Positions 8,898-17,412 of a stretch of DNA of 64,000 bases are shown here, in pieces. The DNA lies in NCBI RefSeq assembly GCF_030817495.1, contig NZ_JAUSZK010000001.1, forward strand, positions 744,001-808,000, in the 5' to 3' direction. Position 1 is the stretch's first letter, and every line of letters starts with the position of its first letter. This stretch comes from Streptomyces sp. V3I7. Its GTDB lineage: Bacteria > Actinomycetota > Actinomycetes > Streptomycetales > Streptomycetaceae. A model generated the notes under the pieces. It was not told the DNA's origin and searched no databases. It was given only the letters and a program-made list of their open reading frames with translations. The translations under genes and the position numbers were made by a program.

Positions 8898-10100
8898 TCA
8901 GAGGGCATCACACCAGGAACGGCCGGGCGGCGCCGGGCTCAGCGCGTGTACGGCGCCGATCAGCATCCCGGCCGCCCGGTCGACGTCCGCCGCGGTCGTC
9001 CGGCGGCCGAGTGACAGCCGTACGGCGGCCGTCGCCCGGCCCTTGTCCAGGCCCATCGCGCTCAGTACGGGCGAGGGCGCCCCGGTTCCGTCGTGGCACG
9101 CGGAGCCGGTGGAGGCCGCGAGGTCCGGCACCGCGGCCAGCAGTTCGTGGCCCGTGGTGCCGTCGATACTGATGTTAAGTGTGCCGGGCAGACGGCGCTC
9201 GGCTCCATTCACGTACACCCGTCCGGGGAGGGCCTGGACGAGGTGCCGGTGCAGGCGGTCGCGCAGCTCCTGGACGTACGCGCCGCGGCCGGCCGCGAGG
9301 TCCTCGGCGGCGAGTTCGGCGGCGGCGCCGAGCGCCACGGCGAGGGCGACACTCTCGGTGCCGGCCCGCAGTCCGCCCTCCTGGCCGCCGCCGTACACCA
9401 GGGGTTCCAGCCGGACGCCCGTGCGGACGTAGAGGGCGGCGATGCCCTTCGGGGCGTGCATCTTGTGGCCCACCACGGTGAGCAGGTCGGCGCCGGTCTC
9501 CCGCACGTCCACCGGGATCTTTCCGGCCGCCTGAGCCGCGTCGCAGTGGAAGAGGGCGCCGTGCTCGTGGGCGAGGCGGGCCAGCTCGGCGACCGGCTGG
9601 AGGGTGCCGGTCTCGTTGTTGGCGGCCATCACCGAGACCAGGGCCGTACGGTCGTCCAGCGCCGCGGCCAGGTCGGCGGGATCGACCAGGCCGCTCTCGT
9701 CGACCGGCAGGTACGTCACCTCCGTCCCGTGCAGCCGGTGCAGCGCCCCGCACGTCTCCAGCACGGCCGGGTGCTCGGTGACCTGGGTGATCAAGCGCCG
9801 CCTGCCGTCCCCCGCGGCGAGGACGGCGCCGCGCAGCGCGAGGTTGTCCGCCTCGGAGCCGGAGCCCGTGAAGACGATCTCCTCGGCGTCGGCGCCGATG
9901 AGCGCGGCGACCTGGCGGCGGGCCCGGGCCAGCGCCTCGCGCGGTGCCGTGCCGTGGGTGTGTCCGCTGGAGGGGTTGCCGAAGTCGCCGGTCAGGAAGG
10001 GCAGCATCGCCTCCACCACCCGGGGGTCGACCGGGGTGGTGGCGTTGTGGTCCAGGTACACCGGACCGGGTTCGGGGACGGCGGCTCGGGGTCCGTTCAC
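8898..10100 (-). CDS. Cysteine desulfurase, NifS/IscS family
   Basis: This is a PLP enzyme that removes sulfur (or, in selenium metabolism, selenium) from cysteine or selenocysteine and holds it as a persulfide. The 400-residue product begins YLDHNATTPVDPRV, the NifS/IscS signature. It has the PLP lysine in GHKMHAPKG at about 205 and the catalytic cysteine in STGSACHDG at about 335. The start is the GTG at 10100 with GAGG upstream. Its position just upstream of fdhA suggests a dedicated sulfur or selenium donor, for SelD or for sulfuration of the formate dehydrogenase molybdenum cofactor. That role is inferred from context; the sequence shows only the enzyme family. Confidence 0.9.
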   Translation of the reverse strand: MNGPRAAVPEPGPVYLDHNATTPVDPRVVEAMLPFLTGDFGNPSSGHTHGTAPREALARARRQVAALIGADAEEIVFTGSGSEADNLALRGAVLAAGDGRRRLITQVTEHPAVLETCGALHRLHGTEVTYLPVDESGLVDPADLAAALDDRTALVSVMAANNETGTLQPVAELARLAHEHGALFHCDAAQAAGKIPVDVRETGADLLTVVGHKMHAPKGIAALYVRTGVRLEPLVYGGGQEGGLRAGTESVALAVALGAAAELAAEDLAAGRGAYVQELRDRLHRHLVQALPGRVYVNGAERRLPGTLNISIDGTTGHELLAAVPDLAASTGSACHDGTGAPSPVLSAMGLDKGRATAAVRLSLGRRTTAADVDRAAGMLIGAVHALSPAPPGRSWCDAL

Positions 10101-10109
10101 GGTGGTGCC

Positions 10110-10283
10110 TCACATGAAGTTACGGGTGTGCAGCGCGGACAGGGCGGCCGCCTCGTCGTCGGGGAACCCCAGGCGGGACAGGCGGTGGCGGCGCCCCTCG
10201 TCCATCTCGGCCTGGAGCCGTCGCACCGCCTGCCAGCCGTTCGCGATGGCCTGCGGTTCACCTTGGTGGGGAGTAGTTGCCAA
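10110..10283 (-). CDS. Small conserved-looking protein, 57 residues, upstream of the desulfurase
   Basis: Reading from the TTG at 10283 gives a 57-residue protein that begins MATTPHQGEP, has an amphipathic charged middle (WQAVRRLQAEMDEGRRHRLSRLGF) and ends ALHTRNFM. It stops 9 bases before the desulfurase start, on the same strand. AGGA lies 3 bases from the TTG, which is close for a ribosome binding site. The frame is closed upstream by a TGA, and no ATG start is available except an internal one. I do not recognise a family. The tight spacing and aspartate/glutamate/arginine-rich, non-repetitive composition favour a real gene. Confidence 0.5.
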   Translation of the reverse strand: MATTPHQGEPQAIANGWQAVRRLQAEMDEGRRHRLSRLGFPDDEAAALSALHTRNFM

Positions 10284-10561
10284 ATGTCCTATGCCGTCCC
10301 GTAGTCAAGCACTCCCTCCGGCGCAACCGGAAGCGCACGCGCCGCTGTTGGCCACGGGGTCGATCGCCGCACATGCGGGGAAATTTGACGGGGTGGCCGA
10401 TTACCGACGGTGACCCGTCCACGAGTTGGTGATGCCCGTACGGCCGTTCTAAAGTCGATCTTGGTTGGCCCAGGCAACCTTTACCGGGCCCCACCCCCCA
10501 CAGAAGTACGGCAACAAGACGCCGGCCCGCGACGACGTGCGCCGGCGCAGAAGGACCACAG
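10284..10561. promoter_or_regulatory. Divergent intergenic region, selenocysteine cluster / acyl-CoA synthetase
   Basis: These 278 bases separate the minus-strand desulfurase-fdh-sel cluster from the plus-strand acyl-CoA synthetase. They must hold promoters for both directions. I see no confident -35/-10 pair. The ribosome binding site AAGGA, 8 bases before 10562, serves the plus-strand gene. Confidence 0.45.
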
Positions 10562-12094
10562 ATGCCCGACCTCGCCCCGCGCTTCCGCAGCCATGTCGAG
10601 GACATCCTCGACGCCCTGCGGGCGAACCCCGACCGCGAGGCACTTGTGCACGGCAACCGCCGTGTCACCGCCGGGGAGTTCCACGACCTGGTGCACCGGA
10701 TGGCGTGGGCCCTGCACGCCCGGGGAGTCGAGCACGGCCAGACGGTCACACTGCTCAGCGGCAACCTGCCGGAGGCGATCGCCGCACGGTACGCCGCCCA
10801 TCTGATCGGCGCTCAGGTCACGCACCTGTACAGCAAGCTCGCCGCCGACGTGCAGAGCACCATCATCCAGGACGTGGACACCCGGATCCTGCTCGTCGAC
10901 CCCCGCATGGCCCGCCGGGCCGCCGAGATCGCCGGGGGCATCGACGTCAAGTCCGTGCTGATGCTCGGTCCCTCCGACATCGCCGAGGACCTGCCGGCGC
11001 TCGCCGCCGCCCAGTCCGGCGAGCCGTTCCCGAGCCAGGCGGGACCGGACGACATCTGCGCCATCCGCCACACCGGCGGCACCACCGGCCACCCCAAGGG
11101 CATCTGCACCACCTTCCGGCAGGTGCAGGAACAGCGCACCGCCCGCCCCGGCGGCACCGACACCGCGCCGCCCCGTCAGCTCCTCGTCACCACCATCGCC
11201 CACGCGGGCGGCATGCTCGCCGACGTCGTGCTGGAGACCGGCGGCACGGTCGTCCTGCACGACGACTTCGAGCCCGGCGAGGTGCTGCGCACCATCGAGC
11301 GCGAGCGCATCTCGCACCTGTGGCTGCTCCCGCCGCTCCTCTACCAGCTGGTCGACCAGCCGGACATGGAGCACACCGACACCTCGACGCTCCGTCAGGT
11401 CCTCTACGGCGGCTGCCAGTCCTCCCCGACCCGCATCGCCGACGCCGTACGGCGCCTTGGCCCGGTGCTGATGCAGGGGTACGGCCAGAACGAGGGCGGC
11501 ATCATCAGCGTCCTCACCCCGGACGACCACGACCCGGACGACCTTCCGCGGCTGCGCACCGCCGGACGGATCGCGCCCGGCGTCGAGGTGGAGATCCGCG
11601 ACCAGGACGGCAACGTCCTGCCCAACGGCGAGCACGGCGAGATCTGTGTCCGCTCCGGCATGGTCATGCAGGGCTACTGGAAGCAGCCGGAGCTGACCGC
11701 CGAGGTGCTCCGGGACGGCTGGCTGCACACCGGCGACATCGGCTTCCGCGACGACCACGGCTACCTGACCGTGGTGGACCGTCTCAAGGACATGATCGTC
11801 GTGGTCGGTGGCCACGTGTACACCACCGAGTTGGAGGACCTCCTCAACAGCCACCCGGACGTCCGGCAGAGCGCCGTCTTCGGCGTCCGCGACGCGGACC
11901 GCATGGAGCGGGTCCACGCCGCCGTGCTGCTCGCCCCCGGCGCCACCACCACGGCCGACGAGCTGCGCGCGATGGTGTGCGCCGAGCGTGGCGCGATGTA
12001 CGAGCCCGCCGCCATCACCTTCCCGGCCGAGCTGCCCCTGACGGACGTGGGCAAGCCCGACAAGAAGGAGCTGCGCCGCCTCGCCACGAGCTGA
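10562..12094 (+). CDS. Acyl-CoA synthetase, AMP-forming
   Basis: This is a member of the ANL superfamily that activates a carboxylic acid as an acyl-adenylate and transfers it to CoA. The 510-residue product has the AMP-binding P-loop HTGGTTGHPKG at about 177, the A5 motif YGQNEGG at about 308, the A7/A8 region GWLHTGDIGFRDDHGYLTVVDR at about 395, and the C-terminal catalytic lysine region GKPDKKELR near the end. The substrate cannot be read from the sequence; medium or long acyl chains or an aryl acid are possible. It is a single transcription unit closed by a strong hairpin at 12115-12158. Confidence 0.9.
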   Translation: MPDLAPRFRSHVEDILDALRANPDREALVHGNRRVTAGEFHDLVHRMAWALHARGVEHGQTVTLLSGNLPEAIAARYAAHLIGAQVTHLYSKLAADVQSTIIQDVDTRILLVDPRMARRAAEIAGGIDVKSVLMLGPSDIAEDLPALAAAQSGEPFPSQAGPDDICAIRHTGGTTGHPKGICTTFRQVQEQRTARPGGTDTAPPRQLLVTTIAHAGGMLADVVLETGGTVVLHDDFEPGEVLRTIERERISHLWLLPPLLYQLVDQPDMEHTDTSTLRQVLYGGCQSSPTRIADAVRRLGPVLMQGYGQNEGGIISVLTPDDHDPDDLPRLRTAGRIAPGVEVEIRDQDGNVLPNGEHGEICVRSGMVMQGYWKQPELTAEVLRDGWLHTGDIGFRDDHGYLTVVDRLKDMIVVVGGHVYTTELEDLLNSHPDVRQSAVFGVRDADRMERVHAAVLLAPGATTTADELRAMVCAERGAMYEPAAITFPAELPLTDVGKPDKKELRRLATS

Positions 12095-12114
12095 CCCTCA
12101 CCGGGAAGCGAGTA

Positions 12115-12158
12115 AAGGGGGCTTGTCCGAGGCCGACACCACCTCGGCAAGCGCCCTT
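12115..12158. terminator. Bidirectional hairpin terminator
   Basis: An inverted repeat has arms AAAGGGGGCTTG plus CCGAGG and the complement CCTCGG plus CAAGCGCCCTT, with one mismatch and one unpaired base, around a short loop. It lies between convergent genes (acyl-CoA synthetase and the AsnC regulator) and can serve both. Confidence 0.75.
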
Positions 12159-12191
12159 CGCGCAGGGGGGCCTTGGGGCGCTCGACCGAGG

Positions 12192-12821
12192 TCAGCGCTC
12201 CATGCCCGCGCGCCCGTCGGAGGCGCGGATGAAGCGGGTCATGCCGTAGCGGCTCGTGCGCGGCGGCCCCGGCGGTGCGGCTGGCGGGGGTTCGGTGGCG
12301 GCGACGTCGGAGGGAAGGACGTACGGGCGCCGGAAGACCTCGTCGAGGATGAAGACGGTCTCGGTGGCCCGCACCGCGGGGACGTTGGCGAGCCGCTCGG
12401 TGACCAGGCGGTGCACGGCCGCGACGCTGGGGACCCGGACCTGGATCATGGCGTCGTGCTGGCCGGTGGTGACCGCGCAGTACTCGACCTCGGGCATGGC
12501 CTCAAGGGTGGCGCGGAACTGCTTCCACATGTCCTGCCGGACCGTCACGAAGACCAGCGCGCAGACGTCCAGGCCGACTTGAGCCGAGTCGATGCGGGCA
12601 CTGAAACCCCCGATCACGCCCTCCTCGCACAGCGCCTCGAAGCGGGTGTAGGCCCCGGCCCGGGAGATCCCGACCTGCTGCGCGAGAGCCGCGACGGAGA
12701 TCCGGCCCCGGACGCGCAGGACTTCGAGGATCTTCAGGTGGACGCTGTCAAGGGCGAACCCCCTGCCTATTCGTCCAGACCCGTCACCGGACGAGGAGCC
12801 ACCGCTGGATACATCTCCCAT
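12192..12821 (-). CDS. AsnC/Lrp-family transcriptional regulator
   Basis: The 209-residue product has an N-terminal winged HTH (KILEVLRVRGRISVAALAQQ at about 27-46, followed by VGISRAGAYTRFEAL) and a C-terminal RAM ligand-binding domain (VEYCAVTTGQHDAMIQVRV). A Pro-rich C-terminal extension is unusual. The start at 12821 (MGDVSSGG) was chosen because GGGG precedes it and because the longer upstream frame reads through the intergenic promoter. It is divergent from the peptide ABC importer, so it probably senses an amino acid or peptide product and controls that operon, as Lrp-family proteins commonly do. The effector is unknown. Confidence 0.85.
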   Translation of the reverse strand: MGDVSSGGSSSGDGSGRIGRGFALDSVHLKILEVLRVRGRISVAALAQQVGISRAGAYTRFEALCEEGVIGGFSARIDSAQVGLDVCALVFVTVRQDMWKQFRATLEAMPEVEYCAVTTGQHDAMIQVRVPSVAAVHRLVTERLANVPAVRATETVFILDEVFRRPYVLPSDVAATEPPPAAPPGPPRTSRYGMTRFIRASDGRAGMER

Positions 12822-12855
12822 GAGAACCCCATTCCCGAGACATCCATCCAATGTC

Positions 12856-12886
12856 TTGCCAATTCCCTGGAACGTCTGTGTAGCTT
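12856..12886 (+). promoter_or_regulatory. Candidate promoter of the peptide importer operon
   Basis: TTGCCA at 12856-12861 is followed 17 bases later by TGTAGC (12879-12884), overlapping TAGCTT, a plausible -35/-10 pair. It lies about 100 bases upstream of the substrate-binding-protein start and inside the region shared with the divergent AsnC gene. Confidence 0.4.
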
Positions 12887-12988
12887 CACCCCACCCTAGC
12901 GAGGAATTGTCCAGCGCCGCCGTCCAGTTGGGGCGGTGACGCAGCCCGGCGCCCGTCCCCCGCTCTGCCTCGAAGCTCGGAGACACAC

Positions 12989-14581
12989 ATGTCGAGACCA
13001 ACCAGCAAGGCGTCCCCGGCAACTGCCCTTTCCCTGCTCACCATCGCGGCGCTGGCCCTGAGCGCCTGTTCCGGCGGTTCCCCTTCGGGGGCCGCGGGAG
13101 CAGCCGGCGGAAGGACCCTGGTGATCGACACCTCGTTCAACCTCAAGACCGCGGACCCGGGCCGGGAGTTCGAGCCGACCGGACAGATCGTCGACAAGGC
13201 CCTCTACCAGACGCTGCTGACGTTCAAGGGCGGTGACGTCACCAAGCCGGTGCCGGAGCTCGCGACGTACGAGCAGTCCGCGGACGGCAAGAAGCTCACG
13301 CTGCACCTGAAGGCGGGCGCCAGGTTCTCCGACGGCGGCGCGGTCACCGCCGACGACGTGGTGTTCTCGCTGAACCGGGTGATCGGGCTCAAGGGCAACC
13401 CGTCCTTCCTCCTGGACGGCGTGACCGTGACGAAGACCGCCCCCTCGACCGTCACCCTGACGTCGAAGAAGGCCAACCCGGCGCTGCCGTACATCCTGCC
13501 CAACCCGGCGCTGGGCATCCTGAACAGCAAGACGGTCAAGGCCAAGGCCGGCAGCGACACCCCCGGCGACAAGGCGGAGACCTACCTCAACGCCCACTCC
13601 GCGGGCTCCGGCCCCTACACGCTGACCTCGTTCAACACCAACACCCAGGTCGTGCTGGAGAAGAACCCGAAGTACACGGGTGCCGCGAGGCCCGCGTACG
13701 ACAAGGTCGTCATCCGCAACGTCCAGGGCCCGACGCAGAAGCTGAACGTGCAGCGCGGCGACAGTCAGATCGCCCTCGACCTCACCTCCGACCAGGTGCA
13801 GGGGCTGACCGGCGGGCTGAAGGTGCTCGGCGGCACCTCCTCCGACGTGATCTTCCTGCTGCTCAACCAGGACAAGAAGATCAGCTCGGTCACCTCGAAC
13901 GCGAAGTTCGCCGAGGCCGTGCGCAAGGGCGTCGACTACGCGAGCCTGCTCTCCCTCTCCGGCAAGGGCTCGGTCCAGGCCGCCGGCATCATTCCCTCGA
14001 CGTTCGTCGGCTCCCTTCCCGCCGCGCGGAAGGCGGGCCGGGACGTCGCCGGGGCCAAGGCCGCCCTCGCCGCCAGCGGCGTCAAGAAGCCGTCGGTGAC
14101 GCTCGGTTACCCCAGTGACCTGACCGTGGACGGCCTGTCCCTCCAGACGATCGCCGAGCGCGTCCAGGCCCAGCTGAAGGAGGTCGGCATCACCGTCGAC
14201 CTCGCCCCCGCGCCGACGACCACGGAGCTGGACAAGTACCGCAACGGCAAGGAGGAGATGGGGCTCTGGTACTGGGGACCGGACTATCCGGACCCCAGCG
14301 ACTACCTGGCCTTCCTGCCCGGCAACCTGGTCGGCCTGCGCGCCGGCTGGAAGACGGGCGCCGACGCGAAGCTGACGGACCTCGGCGAGAAGGCGGCCAC
14401 CACGACGGACGACTCCGCCCGCGCGAAGCTGTACGAGGAGATCCAGACGCGGATGAACGCGTCCGGCCCGTTCGTCCCGCTGCTCCAGCCCAGCCGGAAC
14501 ACCGTCACCGCCGCCACCGTGACCGGTGTCGCGTACAACCCCGTGTGGACGATCGATGTCGCGGCCGTCGGCAGTAAGTGA
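12989..14581 (+). CDS. Peptide ABC transporter substrate-binding lipoprotein (SBP family 5)
   Basis: This is the extracytoplasmic binding protein of an oligopeptide/dipeptide importer. The 530 residues start with a lipoprotein signal peptide ending in the lipobox LSAC at about 26-29, followed by a Ser/Gly linker. The mature part shows family-5 features: ALYQTLLTF, the HLKAGARFSDGGAVTADDVVFSLNRV-type segment, and YWGPDYPDPSDYLAFL in the C-terminal half. The length is normal. It is the first gene of an operon with two permeases, two ATPases and a peptidase. Confidence 0.93.
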   Translation: MSRPTSKASPATALSLLTIAALALSACSGGSPSGAAGAAGGRTLVIDTSFNLKTADPGREFEPTGQIVDKALYQTLLTFKGGDVTKPVPELATYEQSADGKKLTLHLKAGARFSDGGAVTADDVVFSLNRVIGLKGNPSFLLDGVTVTKTAPSTVTLTSKKANPALPYILPNPALGILNSKTVKAKAGSDTPGDKAETYLNAHSAGSGPYTLTSFNTNTQVVLEKNPKYTGAARPAYDKVVIRNVQGPTQKLNVQRGDSQIALDLTSDQVQGLTGGLKVLGGTSSDVIFLLLNQDKKISSVTSNAKFAEAVRKGVDYASLLSLSGKGSVQAAGIIPSTFVGSLPAARKAGRDVAGAKAALAASGVKKPSVTLGYPSDLTVDGLSLQTIAERVQAQLKEVGITVDLAPAPTTTELDKYRNGKEEMGLWYWGPDYPDPSDYLAFLPGNLVGLRAGWKTGADAKLTDLGEKAATTTDDSARAKLYEEIQTRMNASGPFVPLLQPSRNTVTAATVTGVAYNPVWTIDVAAVGSK

Positions 14582-15650
14582 GGGTGGGGCCAGGGGGCTG
14601 CGGCAGCGCGCCGCGGCCGCCCGGCACCGCCACCCGTTCGCGTACTTCCTGGCCCGGCGCACCGGCACGGCCGCCCTGCTCATGCTGGGCGTGACGCTGG
14701 TGACGTTCGTGCTCACCAACCTGGTCCCGGGCGATCCGGCCGCCGCCGCGCTCGGGCAGCGGGCGGTCGGCGACCCGGCGATCGTCGCCCAGTTCCGCCA
14801 CCACTACGGACTCGACCAGCCGCTGCCGGTCCAGTACGTGACCTACCTCGGCAACCTGCTCCACGGTGACCTCGGCGAGTCGCAGCAGAGCCACCAGGCC
14901 GTCCTGGAGGACCTGCGGGCCGCGGTGCCGGCCACCGTCGAGCTGGCCGGTACGGCGATCGTGCTGTCCCTGGTCATCGGGGTCGCGTTCGGGGTGGTCG
15001 CGGCGCTGCGCCGGGACCGGTTCACCGACCAGGCGCTGCGCGTGCTGAGCCTGCTCGGGGTGTCCCTGCCCACGTTCTGGCTGGCCCTGCTCGCCTTCTA
15101 CGTCTTCTTCTACCGCCTGGGCATCGCCCCGGGCAGCGGCCGGCTCGACCCCGGTACGGCCGCCCCGCCGCATGTGACGGGGCTGTTCACGCTCGACGCC
15201 GCGCTGGCCGGGCAGTGGCCGGTCTTCTGGAGCGCGCTCGGCCATCTCGCCCTGCCCGCCCTGGTGTTGACCGCCTACACGGTCGGCCTGCTCACCCGGT
15301 TCACCCGCTCCGCGGTGCTGGAGGTGCTGGGGCAGGACTACGTCCGCGCGGCCCGCGCCAAGGGCCTGCCCGGCCGGACGGTTCTGCTCCAGTACGTACT
15401 GAGGGCGGCCCTTGTCCCGGTCATCACGGTGGCCGGACTGGCCTTCGGCGCCCTGCTGTCCGGGACGGTCCTGGTGGAGGCCATCTTCGCGTGGCCGGGC
15501 CTGGGCGCGTACGCCTACCGCAGCGCGACCACGCTGGACCTGCCCGCCGTGATGGGGGTGGGTCTGGTGGTCGGCGTGATCTATCTGCTCGTCAACCTCG
15601 CCGTGGACGTGCTGTACGGCGTGATCGACCCGAGGGTGAGGGTGAGTTGA
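14556..15650 (+). CDS. Peptide ABC transporter permease (DppB/OppB type)
   Basis: This is a membrane permease with six predicted segments. A hydrophobic start (FAYFLARRTGTAALLMLGVTLVTFVLTNLVPGDP, residue about 22) is typical of DppB. The EAA loop (DYVRAARAKGLPGRTVLLQYVLRAALVPV) contacts the ATPases. The start is uncertain: the ATG at 14556 overlaps the binding-protein gene by 26 bases, a GTG at 14526 is possible, and no strong ribosome binding site decides between them. About 364 residues. Confidence 0.9.
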   Translation: MSRPSAVSEGGARGLRQRAAAARHRHPFAYFLARRTGTAALLMLGVTLVTFVLTNLVPGDPAAAALGQRAVGDPAIVAQFRHHYGLDQPLPVQYVTYLGNLLHGDLGESQQSHQAVLEDLRAAVPATVELAGTAIVLSLVIGVAFGVVAALRRDRFTDQALRVLSLLGVSLPTFWLALLAFYVFFYRLGIAPGSGRLDPGTAAPPHVTGLFTLDAALAGQWPVFWSALGHLALPALVLTAYTVGLLTRFTRSAVLEVLGQDYVRAARAKGLPGRTVLLQYVLRAALVPVITVAGLAFGALLSGTVLVEAIFAWPGLGAYAYRSATTLDLPAVMGVGLVVGVIYLLVNLAVDVLYGVIDPRVRVS

Positions 15651-16567
15651 TACTCAGCGGACACAGCGGACACAGCCGACACAGCGAACAGAGCAGACAC
15701 ACCAGACTCGGCATCCTGAAACGGCTGCCCCACGCCTGGCGCAGGCCGCTCGCGGTCACCGGCGCCGTGATCACCGCCTTCTGGCTGGTCGTCGTCCTGG
15801 CGGCGCCGCTGCTCGCCCCGCACGATCCGCTCGCGCAGGAGCTGCCCCGGCTGGCCTCCCCCGGCGCCGGGCACTGGCTCGGCACCGACGAGCTGGGCCG
15901 GGACGTGCTCAGCCGGGTGCTCTACGGGGCGCGCGTCTCGGTGCCGCTCGCGCTGCTGCTGGTGGTGCTGTCCCTGCTGATCGGCGGTGCGCTCGGCGCC
16001 TGCGCCGGGTTCTTCGGGCGGTGGGTGGACGAGACGGTGATGCGCGTCGCGGACCTCGTCTTCGCCTTCCCGACCGTGATCCTGGCGATGGTCGTCGCGG
16101 CGGCTCTCGGCGCCAGCCTGCAGAACGCCGTCCTGGCGGTGCTGGTGGTCGCCTGGCCGTCGTACGCCCGGGTCACGCGCGGTCTGGTCCTCGGCATCCG
16201 CTCGCGCGAGTTCGTGCTCAGCGGACGGCTGCTGGGCTTCTCGGCGTGGCGGTCGCTGCGGGTCGACGTGCTGCCGAACGTCCTCGGGCCGCTGCTGGTG
16301 CTGGCCACCCTGGACATCGGGACCGCGACGCTGCTGCTGTCGGGCCTGTCCTTCCTGGGGCTCGGCGCCAAGCCGCCCGCCCCGGAGTGGGGTTCGATGG
16401 TCGCCACCGGCACCCAGCAGTTCGACAAGTGGTGGATCGGGGTGTTCCCGGGGCTGGCCATCCTCACCGTGGTCCTGGCCTTCAACTTCCTCGGCGACAC
16501 GCTGCGGGACGCCCTCGACCCCAACGCCGCCCGCACGATCGGCGCGGAGAAGGAGCGGGTGGCATGA
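15647..16567 (+). CDS. Peptide ABC transporter permease (DppC/OppC type)
   Basis: This is the second permease of the importer, about 306 residues. The only in-frame start after the previous stop is the TTG at 15647, which overlaps the preceding TGA as TTGA and has GAGG five bases upstream. The first 20 residues are a His/Ser-rich run (GHSGHSRHSEQSRHT) encoded by imperfect 9-base repeats. Then come the DppC features: WLGTDELGRDVLSRVLYGAR, the EAA loop SREFVLSGRLLGFSAWRSLR, and GLSFLGLGAKPPAPEWGSM. It ends by ATGA overlap with the ATPase. Confidence 0.9.
   Translation: MILSGHSGHSRHSEQSRHTRLGILKRLPHAWRRPLAVTGAVITAFWLVVVLAAPLLAPHDPLAQELPRLASPGAGHWLGTDELGRDVLSRVLYGARVSVPLALLLVVLSLLIGGALGACAGFFGRWVDETVMRVADLVFAFPTVILAMVVAAALGASLQNAVLAVLVVAWPSYARVTRGLVLGIRSREFVLSGRLLGFSAWRSLRVDVLPNVLGPLLVLATLDIGTATLLLSGLSFLGLGAKPPAPEWGSMVATGTQQFDKWWIGVFPGLAILTVVLAFNFLGDTLRDALDPNAARTIGAEKERVA
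15659..15702 (+). repeat. 9-bp imperfect tandem repeat inside the DppC-type permease N-terminus
   Basis: The unit is about GGACACAGC, repeated three to five times with drift (ggacacagc, ggacacagc, cgacacagc, gaacagagc, agacacacc). It encodes a His-Ser-rich cytoplasmic leader. The repeat number could vary between strains without changing frame. Confidence 0.7.
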
Positions 16568-17412
16568 GCGCCCTGGAGATCAGCGGGCTGACCGTCGACC
16601 TGCCGTCCGGCGGGCGGATCCTGCACGGCGTGGACCTCGCCCTGGAGACCGGCCGCATTCACGGGCTCGCCGGGGAGAGCGGCTCGGGCAAGACGATGAC
16701 CGGGCTCGCCGTGCTCGGGCTGCTGCCGCAAGGGGCCCGCACCGGGGGGCGGATCGTCCTGGACGGTGGGCCCGCGGGCGGCAGCACCGACCTGCTCACG
16801 CTGGAGCCGAAGCGGCTCAACGCCCTGCGCGGCTCCGCGATCAGCATGGTCTTCCAGGACCCGGCCACGAGCCTGCACCCCATGCTCAGCGTCGGCCATC
16901 AGCTCACCGATCATCTGCGCCACCACCGCGGGCTGGACCGCAAGGCCGCCCGCGCCCGGGCCGCCGAGCTGCTCGGCCAGGTCCGCATCCCCAACCCCGC
17001 CCAGGCGCTGGGGCGTTACCCGCACCAGTTCTCCGGCGGCATGCGGCAGCGCATCGCCATCGCCGCAGCCCTGGCCTGCGATCCCACCATCCTCATCGCC
17101 GACGAACCGACCACCGCCCTCGACGTCACGGTGCAGGCCGGTGTCCTGCGGCTGCTGCGCCGGCTGTGCGACGAACTCGGCCTGGCCGTCCTGCTGGTCA
17201 CCCACGATCTGGGGGTGATGTCGGCGGTCGCGGACACGGTGAGCGTCATGCGCGAGGGCCGGATCGTCGAGACCGGGCCCCGCGCCCGGATCCTCACCAC
17301 GCCTGAACACGCCTACACCCGCACCCTGTTGGACGCCCTTCCGGGCCGCACCCCATCCGGGACCGACGCCCGCTTCCCGGCCGACGCCGAGTCCTCCAGG
17401 AGTACGTCATGA
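16564..17412 (+). CDS. Peptide ABC transporter ATP-binding protein (DppD type)
   Basis: This is the first of two ATPases energising the importer, 282 residues. It has Walker A GESGSGKT at about 39, Q-loop VFQDP at about 98, signature FSGGMRQR at about 158, Walker B ILIADEPT at about 178 and switch His in VTHDLG. The start ATG overlaps the permease stop (ATGA), and its end overlaps the next ATPase the same way. Confidence 0.93.
   Translation: MSALEISGLTVDLPSGGRILHGVDLALETGRIHGLAGESGSGKTMTGLAVLGLLPQGARTGGRIVLDGGPAGGSTDLLTLEPKRLNALRGSAISMVFQDPATSLHPMLSVGHQLTDHLRHHRGLDRKAARARAAELLGQVRIPNPAQALGRYPHQFSGGMRQRIAIAAALACDPTILIADEPTTALDVTVQAGVLRLLRRLCDELGLAVLLVTHDLGVMSAVADTVSVMREGRIVETGPRARILTTPEHAYTRTLLDALPGRTPSGTDARFPADAESSRSTS

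Noticed and set aside
5574..9014. A 1146-codon open frame on the plus strand across fdhA
   Set aside because: It is antisense to a clearly real selenoprotein gene, has no family motif and exists because GC-rich codons rarely form stops.
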